8,439 nucleotides of DNA from an uncultured Lachnospiraceae bacterium (GCA_945787485.1 CALZHV010000086.1:1-8439), one strand, 5' to 3'. Shown: positions 1-7,519, counted from the stretch's first letter. The notes: generated by a model not told the origin, from the letters alone. Translations and numbers: made by a program.

Positions 1-30
1 TCGGATCAAGCGCATGTTTATTATTTAAAT

Positions 31-73
31 ATAACATAAAATACCTCGTATGGTATATACCAAACGAGGTATT
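31..73 (-). terminator. Hairpin terminator after the tocopherol-cyclase-like gene
   Basis: A 10-bp stem (arms 40-49 and 64-73) encloses a second short palindrome TGGTATATACCA (51-62), so the whole forms one long hairpin with a single A-A mismatch. Read on the minus strand it begins about 9 bases after the stop codon and is followed by TTTTATGTTATATTT, a broken U-rich tail. The stem is fairly AT-rich and the tail is interrupted, so termination may be moderate rather than strong. Confidence 0.7.
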
Positions 74-81
74 AATATTGA

Positions 82-870
82 TTAATACATATACTCCAAT
101 GAAGAATTTTCATCGTGTCTTTGTAGTATTATTTTATCGTTTTTGCTTAGGCAAAATTCTGTTTCCACAGCTACATTTTCTTTTATCAGCCTGTCCATAT
201 TTCCGGCAACAGGCGCTTTAAGTAAATGTCCGCCATGCTCATTAAGTGTGATTGTAAGCTTATAATCTTTCTTTTTAATTTGTATTTTGTTTGGATTATT
301 TAATACAATTTTTGCTCCGGTATATGTGCATAAATCGTATTCCTTATTATCATAACTTATAAATCCAAGTAACCCTGTAAATTTTATGAAGCCAAACGGT
401 ATCGTTGCAATCGCAAGTGTAACACCATAATCTTCACCTACCGAGTTATACCAGATATATTTTTCAGGGAAATTAACACCCGCATCGCCCTCTATATATC
501 CAAATCCTTCATGAAAAACATGTTCGTTTCCGTTATAATGTATTTTTCCGTCTATTCTGTGATACATTGAATATATTTCATGACTGCATTCCATAGAAAA
601 AATCGAAAACGGACCCATCGCTTTATGCTTCAGAGGATGAAAGTCAGACATCTTAAGTATGCCTTTCATAATCAAATTTTCCTGTTCTATATTTATAGAA
701 ACTGTATCATTTTCAATGATTATCGAGTTATAATCGGCAATCTGAAAGCTTCCATCTTTAGTTATTATTTGCTTTATTAATCCTTCATTAGATAAACTAT
801 CAATTATTGCAAAAATAAATTTATCTTTCGATACAAACTTATAATATTTACCGCTAAATCTGTTTTTCAT
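82..870 (-). CDS. Tocopherol-cyclase-like family protein (lipocalin-type fold predicted)
   Basis: A 262-residue protein with no signal peptide or membrane segment. Residues 86-104 (GPF, then CSH, SM and H104) and 122-140 (GFGYIEGD, then FP and W140) match, from memory, the conserved core of the tocopherol cyclase family (PF14249). Bacterial members of that family in anaerobes have no known reaction; no tocopherol pathway is expected in this organism. Also family-like are the stretches around 153-164 (AIATIPFGFIKF) and 181-187 (CTYTGAK). The length is slightly short for the family, mainly at the N-terminus, but the ATG start is supported by GAGGA at 877-881, six bases upstream. It follows the hydrogenase-chemoreceptor gene by 77 bases without a clear terminator, so co-transcription is possible. 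The family call rests on motifs; the biochemical role is unknown, perhaps binding or modifying a hydrophobic ligand. Confidence 0.7.
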   Translation of the reverse strand: MKNRFSGKYYKFVSKDKFIFAIIDSLSNEGLIKQIITKDGSFQIADYNSIIIENDTVSINIEQENLIMKGILKMSDFHPLKHKAMGPFSIFSMECSHEIYSMYHRIDGKIHYNGNEHVFHEGFGYIEGDAGVNFPEKYIWYNSVGEDYGVTLAIATIPFGFIKFTGLLGFISYDNKEYDLCTYTGAKIVLNNPNKIQIKKKDYKLTITLNEHGGHLLKAPVAGNMDRLIKENVAVETEFCLSKNDKIILQRHDENSSLEYMY

Positions 871-947
871 ATTAATTCCTCATGTTTGGTCATTTAAATA
901 TTCTTAATTATTATTGCCATTTTTTGAATTAATATAACAGCTTTAAA

Positions 948-2885
948 TTAACTGTTATGCAACATATACAATTTTTCTTTAACACCATTTGCCGCCTCTA
1001 TAATTTCGTTTGATGATGTTGCAATTTCTTCCGTTGATGTTGCCAAATTCTTTGTTCTTTTGTTAACTTCGTTAACAACATTAAGAAGAAGCTCTGTATC
1101 CTTCCTAATCTTCTGTATAGATTCAATTATTTTAATCTGGCTGTCGTTACTCTTGTTAGCGGTAACTTTTGAATCTTCTGCAAGATTATTTATCTCATCT
1201 GCAACAACTGCAAAGCCACGTCCTGCTTCACCTGCTCTTGCAGCTTCTATACTAGCATTGAGAGCAAGCAAATTAGTCTGTGTAGCTATAGCTACAACCT
1301 CTGCATTATTGTCACTAAGCTCATCAATGAGAGAATTTATTTTTGCCATTGCATTGTCAAGTTCATTACAAAAATCCGATACTTCCTGTATATCCTTTGT
1401 TATAGAATTACTTTCTTCCGCATTCCTATCATTGCCACGAACCATACTTTCAACAGAATTATACAGATTGCCAAATAAATCATTTACATTTTTAATTGTA
1501 TCATCAATTAGTATCTGTTGATTTTTAATCTCTTCTTTCTCAACATTAAGCATCTGTGCTAGTTCATATGCTTTTTCTTTTTCTAATTCAACTTCTGCTT
1601 TTAAATAATGAATACAATTTTCCATCTTGTTATATCCATTGTGTATTGCAGTAGCCATCATTTCACAGGATTCATAACCGCAACATTCACAATTAATATT
1701 TCGTGATTCTTCAGTTGTTTTTTTCATTTGTGTGAAAATGGCATCGAGTTCTTGGGCATTTGGTTTTTCATATGCACATTTACTTGAACGGTCAGTATAA
1801 CCTCGAATGTAATCATTTAAATCTAATTTTGCAAATTGTTTGTTAAGCTTGCTAAGCCTTTGTTCCGGTGTAAGTTTTCTTGACCATGCACTTAGCTTGT
1901 TATTTTTCTTACAGCTTTCCTGAATTTGATGAACATTATAAAGTGCATCACCTGTTTGTGTTTTACTTTCTTCAACTGCTGTTCCGTACAAACAACCCAT
2001 TCCACAATTTAACGCATCAATAAACAATTCCTTGTTCATTCCCTTTGCAATCTCATCTTTATGTGCATCAAGATATTTATAAACATGCTTTTCCCCTTCA
2101 ATCTGACGAATATAAACATCCTGACCTAAAAACCAATATACATTTTCCTTTAATCCACCCGGCATAGGATAAATCGAACCCAAACCATATTCAATTTCAT
2201 CCTTTGCCAACTCACCATAAATACGATTCTTTCGCACATACTTCATCAAATGATCAAATGTAACATTATATGAAATATAACCCTTTGTATTTGGATCATC
2301 AATTTCTGCTTTTTTTGCTATGCAGGGACTAATAAAAGCAAGCTTGTCTGTTATTCCCATCTCTTTTCTGGCATATATCGCTCCACACATCATCGGACTA
2401 TGTACAGGAAAAAGTTTTTCAATCAACTGTGGTGCATAACGTTCAATATATCCTACTACTGCAGGACATGGTTGAGAAATACCACCTGTAAAATTGTATT
2501 TCTTAACATAATTCAAATATCCCCACGTAGTAATATCCGCACCAAAAGAAACACTGATAATCCTATTAACGCCACATTTCTTCAAACCACCCAACACTTT
2601 TTCATATTCGGCAGGGTAATTTGCCTTAAATGCAGGAGCAAGAAGAATAGATATACTCTCTCCTTTTTTCAAATCTGAAAAGAATCGTTCAGTATCATCA
2701 TTAAATTCTCTTGCATGGTGCTCACAGGCATCAATACATGCACCACAAGCTACACACTTTTCCTCATCAACGTTTATCCTTGGATTACCAGCCTCTTCAA
2801 TTGCAACACACGCACCCAAACAACTACATGCCCTGATACACTTGTTACATCCAATACACTCATCATTTGTAAATACTAACCCCAT
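948..2885 (-). CDS. Soluble chemoreceptor with sensory [FeFe]-hydrogenase input module
   Basis: A 645-residue cytoplasmic fusion with no transmembrane segment. Domains: 2[4Fe-4S] ferredoxin (C10, C13, C16, C20 and C44, C47, C50, C54); [FeFe]-hydrogenase H-cluster domain, about 75-305, with all four ligand cysteines (C140 in PCPA, C188 in SPCIAKK, C294 and C298 in NCGMGC); a four-Cys Fe-S domain like PF04060 (C399, C402, C407, C424); a helical linker; and an MCP signalling hairpin (about 461-645) with tip QTNLLALNASIEAARAGE at 536-553. A methylation-site consensus lies at 615-624 (E619, E620). There is no C-terminal NWETF-type CheR tether. Sensory (group C) [FeFe]-hydrogenases with PAS or other signalling tails are established; I infer H2 or redox sensing that feeds CheA/CheW. 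The proton-relay residues are absent, so high turnover is unlikely. ATG start with GAGGG at 2891-2895. H-cluster maturation genes are not in the window. Confidence 0.93.
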   Translation of the reverse strand: MGLVFTNDECIGCNKCIRACSCLGACVAIEEAGNPRINVDEEKCVACGACIDACEHHAREFNDDTERFFSDLKKGESISILLAPAFKANYPAEYEKVLGGLKKCGVNRIISVSFGADITTWGYLNYVKKYNFTGGISQPCPAVVGYIERYAPQLIEKLFPVHSPMMCGAIYARKEMGITDKLAFISPCIAKKAEIDDPNTKGYISYNVTFDHLMKYVRKNRIYGELAKDEIEYGLGSIYPMPGGLKENVYWFLGQDVYIRQIEGEKHVYKYLDAHKDEIAKGMNKELFIDALNCGMGCLYGTAVEESKTQTGDALYNVHQIQESCKKNNKLSAWSRKLTPEQRLSKLNKQFAKLDLNDYIRGYTDRSSKCAYEKPNAQELDAIFTQMKKTTEESRNINCECCGYESCEMMATAIHNGYNKMENCIHYLKAEVELEKEKAYELAQMLNVEKEEIKNQQILIDDTIKNVNDLFGNLYNSVESMVRGNDRNAEESNSITKDIQEVSDFCNELDNAMAKINSLIDELSDNNAEVVAIATQTNLLALNASIEAARAGEAGRGFAVVADEINNLAEDSKVTANKSNDSQIKIIESIQKIRKDTELLLNVVNEVNKRTKNLATSTEEIATSSNEIIEAANGVKEKLYMLHNS

Positions 2886-3197
2886 TTAATCCCTCACTTT
2901 ATTAAATTAGTAATTATAAAATATTATCAAAAGCAAAAGATATATAACCGTTCTTTATCTTCTACTTTATATTCAAAAGATAGTGAAGAAAAAAAATTAA
3001 TATTACTAATAAAACACACATTATATTCATATAGTAATAAGTATGATTATAACATGATTTAATTATTTATTAATATTAACTAATTATTACGCATTATTTT
3101 TGGTAATTATATCATATATTTTCATTTGACACAAATTATATTGTAATAATATAAAATAATTGTAAAATTGTTGTAAAAATCAAAATACATATAAAAT
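2886..3197 (-). promoter_or_regulatory. Intergenic leader and promoter region of the hydrogenase-chemoreceptor gene
   Basis: This very AT-rich stretch has no credible gene. On the minus strand it holds two extended -10 elements of the form TGnTATAAT: TGATATAAT at 3106-3114, with a weak -35 (TTGTGT) at 3129-3134 and a 17-base spacer, and TGTTATAAT at 3046-3054, with no good -35. The leader would be about 150 to 215 nt, long for a chemoreceptor gene, but I recognise no riboswitch in it. Upstream of the first -10 are a TTATATT-5-AATATAA inverted repeat (3136-3154) and three copies of TTGTAA (3141, 3160, 3171; plus-strand reading), the last two 11 bases apart. The region ends at the terminator of the upstream gene. 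Confidence 0.45.
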
Positions 3198-3230
3198 AAA
3201 AAAGCCATCCTTATTTTCGGATAGCTTTTT
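3198..3230 (-). terminator. Strong rho-independent terminator of the dCache chemoreceptor
   Basis: On the minus strand, AAAAAGCTATCC pairs with GGATGGCTTTTTT (one G-U wobble) around an 8-base loop GAAAATAA, with the stem running directly into the U-tract, ten bases after the stop codon. Because the stem is flanked by As on one side and Ts on the other it could also work, with one C-A mismatch, on the plus strand. Confidence 0.92.
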
Positions 3231-3239
3231 CCATATTAC

Positions 3240-5306
3240 TTAATTTATCTGAAATTGTTCAACAATTTTTGTAAGAGCTTTTATGTTCTCCATACTATTA
3301 TCAACAGCATTCTTATTTTCTCCAATCTGTCCTGTCATATCGGATGTACTGTTTGCTATTTCATTGATACTAATTCCGGCTTCACTTACAGCACTACATA
3401 TATTATCCATGGCCTCCTTTATCATGGCAATATTATTTGAAAGGCTGATAATAGCTTGATTTACACTTTCCATATTGTCATCTACAATTGTTGCATCATT
3501 TTTATACTGTTCGCTTACTTTTCCAAAATTTTGATAATCCTCTAAAACAGTATCTCCCATAAATCCGATTGCCTGATCAAGGCATTTTGTCATATCAATT
3601 ACTGCAGAACTAACCTCGTTAACAATTTCATTAATGCTTGCAACTGTATCACCTGTTTGCTTTGCCAGATTGCTAATCTCAGAGGCAACTACCGAAAAAC
3701 CTCTTCCTGCCTCACCTGCTCTTGCTGCTTCAATAGATGCATTAAGAGCTAGCAGACTTGTCTGAGAGGAAATACTGGATATTGCTCCTGTAAGCTCGTT
3801 GATTTTTTCAACTGATCTTGATTTCTCCAAAGCCTTCTCTGCTTCCTTTTTAACACTTTCATACATGCCACGTGTTTTTTCAGAAGCATTCTTTGTCGAC
3901 TGTCTCATGTCAACAGCTCTGTTCATAATCTCTGCAGAAAGTTCTCTACCCTGTTTGGATAATCTCTCTATAGAGTTTGCATTTTCATTAATTATATTTA
4001 AATTGTCTTGTACTTTTTCTATTGAATTTCCTGATTCGAGAACTCCTGCCGCAAGTTCTTCGGTATATGCAGAATTGTTCTCAGCTATCTCTGCAACTCC
4101 TTCTGAAGAACTTTGCAGATGGTTAATGCTGGCATTTAACTCTATACATGAGCTATCAATATTTTTTACCATGTTTTCTAAGTTATTCCGCATACCCGTA
4201 ATTTCATTCGCCATAACTCCGATTTCGTCCTGTCGTTTCATCAGCTTTTCATCATCTATATTATTTGTAAAATCAAGATTAGCAGTATTACGGATAATAT
4301 CTGTGAGCTTCTTAATAGGCTTAGATATCGTTCCACTTACGAAGAATGCAAATACTCCTGCAAGAATAATCGCAAAACATGCCATCTTTATAATTTTTTT
4401 CGTAAGTGTATTAGTACTTTCCAATACTTCCTTCTCCGGTACTGTTAATACAAGCTTCATGCCATTATCCAAAGTCATATAAATGATACAGTTATCTCCA
4501 CAGCTTATAACTTTTCCTTCGTTTGAAGCATCATTTATAATCTTATATTCGTCCGGAAGAACTTCATTCATACTTCTTCCCGTCTTGTAATCTTTATGTG
4601 ACAAAATATTACCCTGTGCACTTATAAGGTATGCATACCCTGTATTATATACCTTTGTATCAGCAACAATCTGCTCAATTTCTGAAAAATCAACATCCAT
4701 TCCCACTATACCGACAGATGTATTATCTATAAAAATAGGCACAACATACGATATCATATATTTGTTGATATTTTCATTCATATATGGATCCATCCAAATT
4801 GGTTCCCCTGCCTGAACCGGTATGTAATACCATCCAACATGCGCCAAATCTGAGGGATCATATATACTAAAATCAGTAGGTTCCAAAAATTCAAACTTGT
4901 CGTCGGATTTAGATATAAAAATTCCCGATGTCGGTTCCGTGAATTCCGGATTATATCTTATGTATGCACAAAGTGCTCCTTTTGTATTCTCTGCTATATT
5001 ATTTGTAGTAACCTCGAGAGACTTTGTACACTCTTCCACATACTTTCCATCACTCTTAAACTTACTAAAATCAGATATAGACGATATTGTAATATTGCTA
5101 AGTGAATCAACAGACTGTTCAATCATATTTATCGTAGTATTAACACGATCAGATTGATTCTTATTTAAAAGAACTAATGTTTCCTCCGAATCTTCTTTGG
5201 TTACACTTCTTGATACCATAATACAATTTATACCCATTACAAAACAGGCAATAATAACTGTAACCAGCGCCATTTCTATTAATTTTATCCTTAAAGAATG
5301 TTTCAC
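3240..5306 (-). CDS. Methyl-accepting chemotaxis protein with dCache sensor domain
   Basis: A 688-residue membrane chemoreceptor. TM1 is at about 8-31; an extracellular double-Cache (dCache_1-type) domain spans about 38-300, with the family's W-Y-Y-x-P (159-163), W171...P174-Y175 and VGIVGMDVDF (198-207) strands; TM2 is at about 305-325, HAMP at 324-378, and the signalling hairpin follows, with tip QTSLLALNASIEAARAGE at 515-532. From the tip glutamate E532, both arms are about 22 heptads long, fitting the 44H class. A methylation consensus lies at 412-421 (E416, E417). It would bind a small extracellular ligand and control CheA through CheW at the inner membrane. The start is GTG: AGGGGAG at 5314-5320 lies seven bases upstream, and no in-frame ATG occurs between it and the upstream stop (TAA at 5343-5345). 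The ligand cannot be told from sequence; the amine/amino-acid motif looks incomplete. Confidence 0.95.
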   Translation of the reverse strand: MKHSLRIKLIEMALVTVIIACFVMGINCIMVSRSVTKEDSEETLVLLNKNQSDRVNTTINMIEQSVDSLSNITISSISDFSKFKSDGKYVEECTKSLEVTTNNIAENTKGALCAYIRYNPEFTEPTSGIFISKSDDKFEFLEPTDFSIYDPSDLAHVGWYYIPVQAGEPIWMDPYMNENINKYMISYVVPIFIDNTSVGIVGMDVDFSEIEQIVADTKVYNTGYAYLISAQGNILSHKDYKTGRSMNEVLPDEYKIINDASNEGKVISCGDNCIIYMTLDNGMKLVLTVPEKEVLESTNTLTKKIIKMACFAIILAGVFAFFVSGTISKPIKKLTDIIRNTANLDFTNNIDDEKLMKRQDEIGVMANEITGMRNNLENMVKNIDSSCIELNASINHLQSSSEGVAEIAENNSAYTEELAAGVLESGNSIEKVQDNLNIINENANSIERLSKQGRELSAEIMNRAVDMRQSTKNASEKTRGMYESVKKEAEKALEKSRSVEKINELTGAISSISSQTSLLALNASIEAARAGEAGRGFSVVASEISNLAKQTGDTVASINEIVNEVSSAVIDMTKCLDQAIGFMGDTVLEDYQNFGKVSEQYKNDATIVDDNMESVNQAIISLSNNIAMIKEAMDNICSAVSEAGISINEIANSTSDMTGQIGENKNAVDNSMENIKALTKIVEQFQIN

Positions 5307-5313
5307 GAATTTT

Positions 5314-5320
5314 CTCCCCT
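5314..5320 (-). promoter_or_regulatory. Ribosome binding site that fixes a GTG start
   Basis: AGGGGAG on the minus strand lies seven bases before GTG at 5304-5306. It is the only well-placed Shine-Dalgarno near the N-terminus, and the next in-frame ATG (codon 12) would cut into the first transmembrane helix. Confidence 0.8.
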
Positions 5321-5380
5321 TCCGTATGTAATTTTTTTCACGTTACCTGACACTATCTTGTATGTAGTCATCTGCATATA

Positions 5381-5389
5381 ATTATATCA
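5381..5389 (-). promoter_or_regulatory. Extended -10 promoter of the dCache chemoreceptor
   Basis: TGATATAAT on the minus strand is a perfect extended -10 (TGn plus TATAAT), about 75 bases upstream of the GTG start. No good TTGACA is found 16-18 bases upstream (best is TTTAGT), consistent with an extended -10 promoter. I saw no SigD/FliA-type element (TAAA...CCGATAT). Confidence 0.5.
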
Positions 5390-5463
5390 CTAAATATAAA
5401 TATACTAAAGTATTTTTGCCAAATTCATTATTTAAATTAAGCATTTCTTAAGAATTATTACTA

Positions 5464-5501
5464 TAAAAGAAAACAGCCAAGTAAAAAATCACTTGACTGT
5501 T
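5464..5501 (-). terminator. Rho-independent terminator of the hybrid kinase gene
   Basis: On the minus strand AACAGTCAAGT pairs with ACTTGGCTGTT (one U-G wobble) around the 8-base loop GATTTTTT, and the stem runs into TTTCTTTTAT. It lies about 40 bases after the kinase stop codon and separates the kinase from the downstream chemoreceptor. Confidence 0.9.
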
Positions 5502-5542
5502 CCGTAACATTGTTATTAATTTTATTAATCAATTAAATCTTA

Positions 5543-7513
5543 TTATAATAATCTTTGTATTATTTCCTTAATCTTGTCAATACTAACAGGTTTTTCAAGG
5601 TAATCATTAAATCCCATACACATATACTCATCACGTGCTGTTGATGAAGCATGGCCTGTCAATGCAATAAAAATCGTATTTTTATAGTATTCACTTATAC
5701 CACGAGCACGTTTTAATGTTTCTATACCATCAATATCAGGCATATTATGATCTAGGAATACAATGTCATATTCCTTTTTCTCCATCATCTTAAGCGCATC
5801 AAAACCGTTATCAGCCATATCAGCTTTTCCGCCAAGCTGGTTTAATAATACATCTGCAACCATACGGTTTAACAATGCATCATCAACTAACAGGATATTC
5901 TTATTCCGTAGATTTACTTCTTTATCCAAGATTATATTATCTACATCCTGTGATGAAGCTGCTGTTTCTACATAATTTTGGGTCAGAACAAATGAGAAGC
6001 GCGAGCCTTTTCCATACTCACTTTCCACTTTTAACGTGCTGTTCATTGCATCTAAAAGTCCAATAACAATACCTATTCCCAGACCCGTACCTTCCACACG
6101 GCGATTTCGTTCTATGTCTATACGACCATATGTATCAAACAATTTTTCCATATCTTCGGGTTTAATACCACAACCTGTATCCTCAACCACATATTCAATT
6201 GCATCCATTCCCTGCGCATCTTTTGCAATATTTTCGTACAATATAACCTTTCCATTGTCAGTGTACTTTACTGCATTTGTAAGTAAATTTGTCAATATTT
6301 GTGATATACGAATTTCATCTCCAAAAAGTCTTTTGGGTACATCATCCGAAATTTTTACATCAAATTTCAAAGCTTTTTCTTCAGCCATTAACTTAATCAT
6401 ATTGCTCACATTTTGAATCAATGCCTCATTCTCATATTCGACCGGAACAATTTCCATTTTTCCGGCTTCTATTTTTGAAAAATCCAAAACATCATTTACA
6501 AGCTGTAGCAAAATCCTGCTTGCATCTTTAATATGACCTGCATATTCACGAATAATATCTTCGTTGCTGTTGGCAAGAATAACTTCATTCATTCCCATAA
6601 TTGCATTTATCGGAGCTCTAAACTCATGCGACATATTTGCAAAAAAACGTGTTCTTTCTTGGTCTGCATGTTGCAAAATTTTATTTTGTTCCTCGACTGC
6701 TTTTGTAATACCTTCTTGCCTAAGTAATTGATTCATTTCTTCGGAAATATCCTTAACTGTATATAGAAATCTTGGATTTTCACGTGAAAAATTCTTCATT
6801 CTTGCAAAATCAAGACGCGACCACGCATACTGCCCCTGCATATTCATCATCTGTAAATCAATATGAAAACGTGGCTTACTTTCCAATGTATTAATAACAT
6901 TTTCTATGGATGAAGCACGCAAAAATAAAATTCGGTCCTGTTCCTTAAACATATTTGATATCATAAGTCTCCAATCGGAGTATTTTATATCCATAAAATC
7001 CTGTCGTTCGGATCTTACCTCTGTTGTGTTAGGATTAATACATGCATCTTCCTTTAAGTCGACAATCATGGAAAACAAATATGATTCCTGAAATATATCT
7101 GCCTTTTCTTTTTCTATAAGGTTGCTGTCATAAATATGATCCTGTTCCATAATAACGATTGACATTTCATCATCATTAATACGAGTTTGAAGAAGTCTGA
7201 ATTCATATTCCTTATCGTTCACAACAACATTAAGATTTACAGAGTAATGATCACGATCAAATACAGATAAATTTTTGAATTTTTTATAATCACCTACATC
7301 TGTTTTATCATCTTTTTTGTTATTTAAGAATAAAGCATTATATAATTCTTCTGTAGTACCTTCTTCCACAATAATAGATTTAAAGCATTCGTTTCTTTGT
7401 AAACATTTATATTTCTTTGTTTTATTATTTACAATAATAACACACTTAGCACTACTCATTGAATAATTTACTAAGCTGTGAAAGACCTGCTGTATACGAT
7501 TTTCTTTTATCAT
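5543..7513 (-). CDS. Soluble hybrid sensor histidine kinase with C-terminal receiver domain
   Basis: A 656-residue cytoplasmic protein when started at the ATG at 7511-7513. Residues 1-135 are unrecognised. A PAS-like segment lies at about 140-258, ending in a typical PAC tail (YTVKDIS), then a short helix leads to the kinase core: H box SHEFRAP with phosphoacceptor H296, N box NLLTNAVKYT (409-418, N413), G1 DTGCG (445-449), F box around 458-466 and G2 GTGLG (475-479). A receiver domain follows (538-656) with acidic pair D544/D545, phosphoacceptor D588 in FLDHNMP, T619 and K641. There is no HPt domain, DNA-binding output or transmembrane segment, so the phosphate presumably moves to a separate HPt or response regulator, or the receiver acts as an internal brake. 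The gene is its own transcription unit between terminators. The signal is unknown. Confidence 0.93.
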   Translation of the reverse strand: MIKENRIQQVFHSLVNYSMSSAKCVIIVNNKTKKYKCLQRNECFKSIIVEEGTTEELYNALFLNNKKDDKTDVGDYKKFKNLSVFDRDHYSVNLNVVVNDKEYEFRLLQTRINDDEMSIVIMEQDHIYDSNLIEKEKADIFQESYLFSMIVDLKEDACINPNTTEVRSERQDFMDIKYSDWRLMISNMFKEQDRILFLRASSIENVINTLESKPRFHIDLQMMNMQGQYAWSRLDFARMKNFSRENPRFLYTVKDISEEMNQLLRQEGITKAVEEQNKILQHADQERTRFFANMSHEFRAPINAIMGMNEVILANSNEDIIREYAGHIKDASRILLQLVNDVLDFSKIEAGKMEIVPVEYENEALIQNVSNMIKLMAEEKALKFDVKISDDVPKRLFGDEIRISQILTNLLTNAVKYTDNGKVILYENIAKDAQGMDAIEYVVEDTGCGIKPEDMEKLFDTYGRIDIERNRRVEGTGLGIGIVIGLLDAMNSTLKVESEYGKGSRFSFVLTQNYVETAASSQDVDNIILDKEVNLRNKNILLVDDALLNRMVADVLLNQLGGKADMADNGFDALKMMEKKEYDIVFLDHNMPDIDGIETLKRARGISEYYKNTIFIALTGHASSTARDEYMCMGFNDYLEKPVSIDKIKEIIQRLL

Positions 7514-7519
7514 ATAAAT

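Noticed and set aside
934..958. Hairpin ATAACAG / CTGTTAT overlapping the stop codon of the hydrogenase receptor as a terminator
   Set aside because: The stem is only 7 bp and AT-rich, the loop is 11 bases, and no U-tract follows on the minus strand (the next bases are ATTAATTCAAAA).
1060..1521. Open plus-strand frame of 153 codons opposite the MCP part of the hydrogenase receptor (similar frames at 3799-4482 and 7994-8311)
   Set aside because: Each lies antisense to an MCP signalling domain, whose Ala/Ser/Glu-rich helices leave the opposite strand free of stops. The predicted proteins are Ser/Ala/Leu-rich without a family, and the minus-strand genes are unambiguous.
948..2885. Ordinary H2-evolving [FeFe]-hydrogenase
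   Set aside because: The proton-transfer residues are missing, and the C-terminal half is an intact chemotaxis signalling domain in the same frame with no frameshift at the junction.
2886..3040. Riboswitch (for example cyclic-di-GMP) in the long leader of the hydrogenase receptor
   Set aside because: The leader is almost all A/T with only a weak 6-bp stem; none of the conserved cores I know is present.
3136..3179. Rex (NADH-sensing repressor) operator upstream of the hydrogenase receptor
   Set aside because: The TTGTAA repeats do not match the clostridial Rex consensus TTGTTAANNNNTTAACAA in sequence or symmetry.
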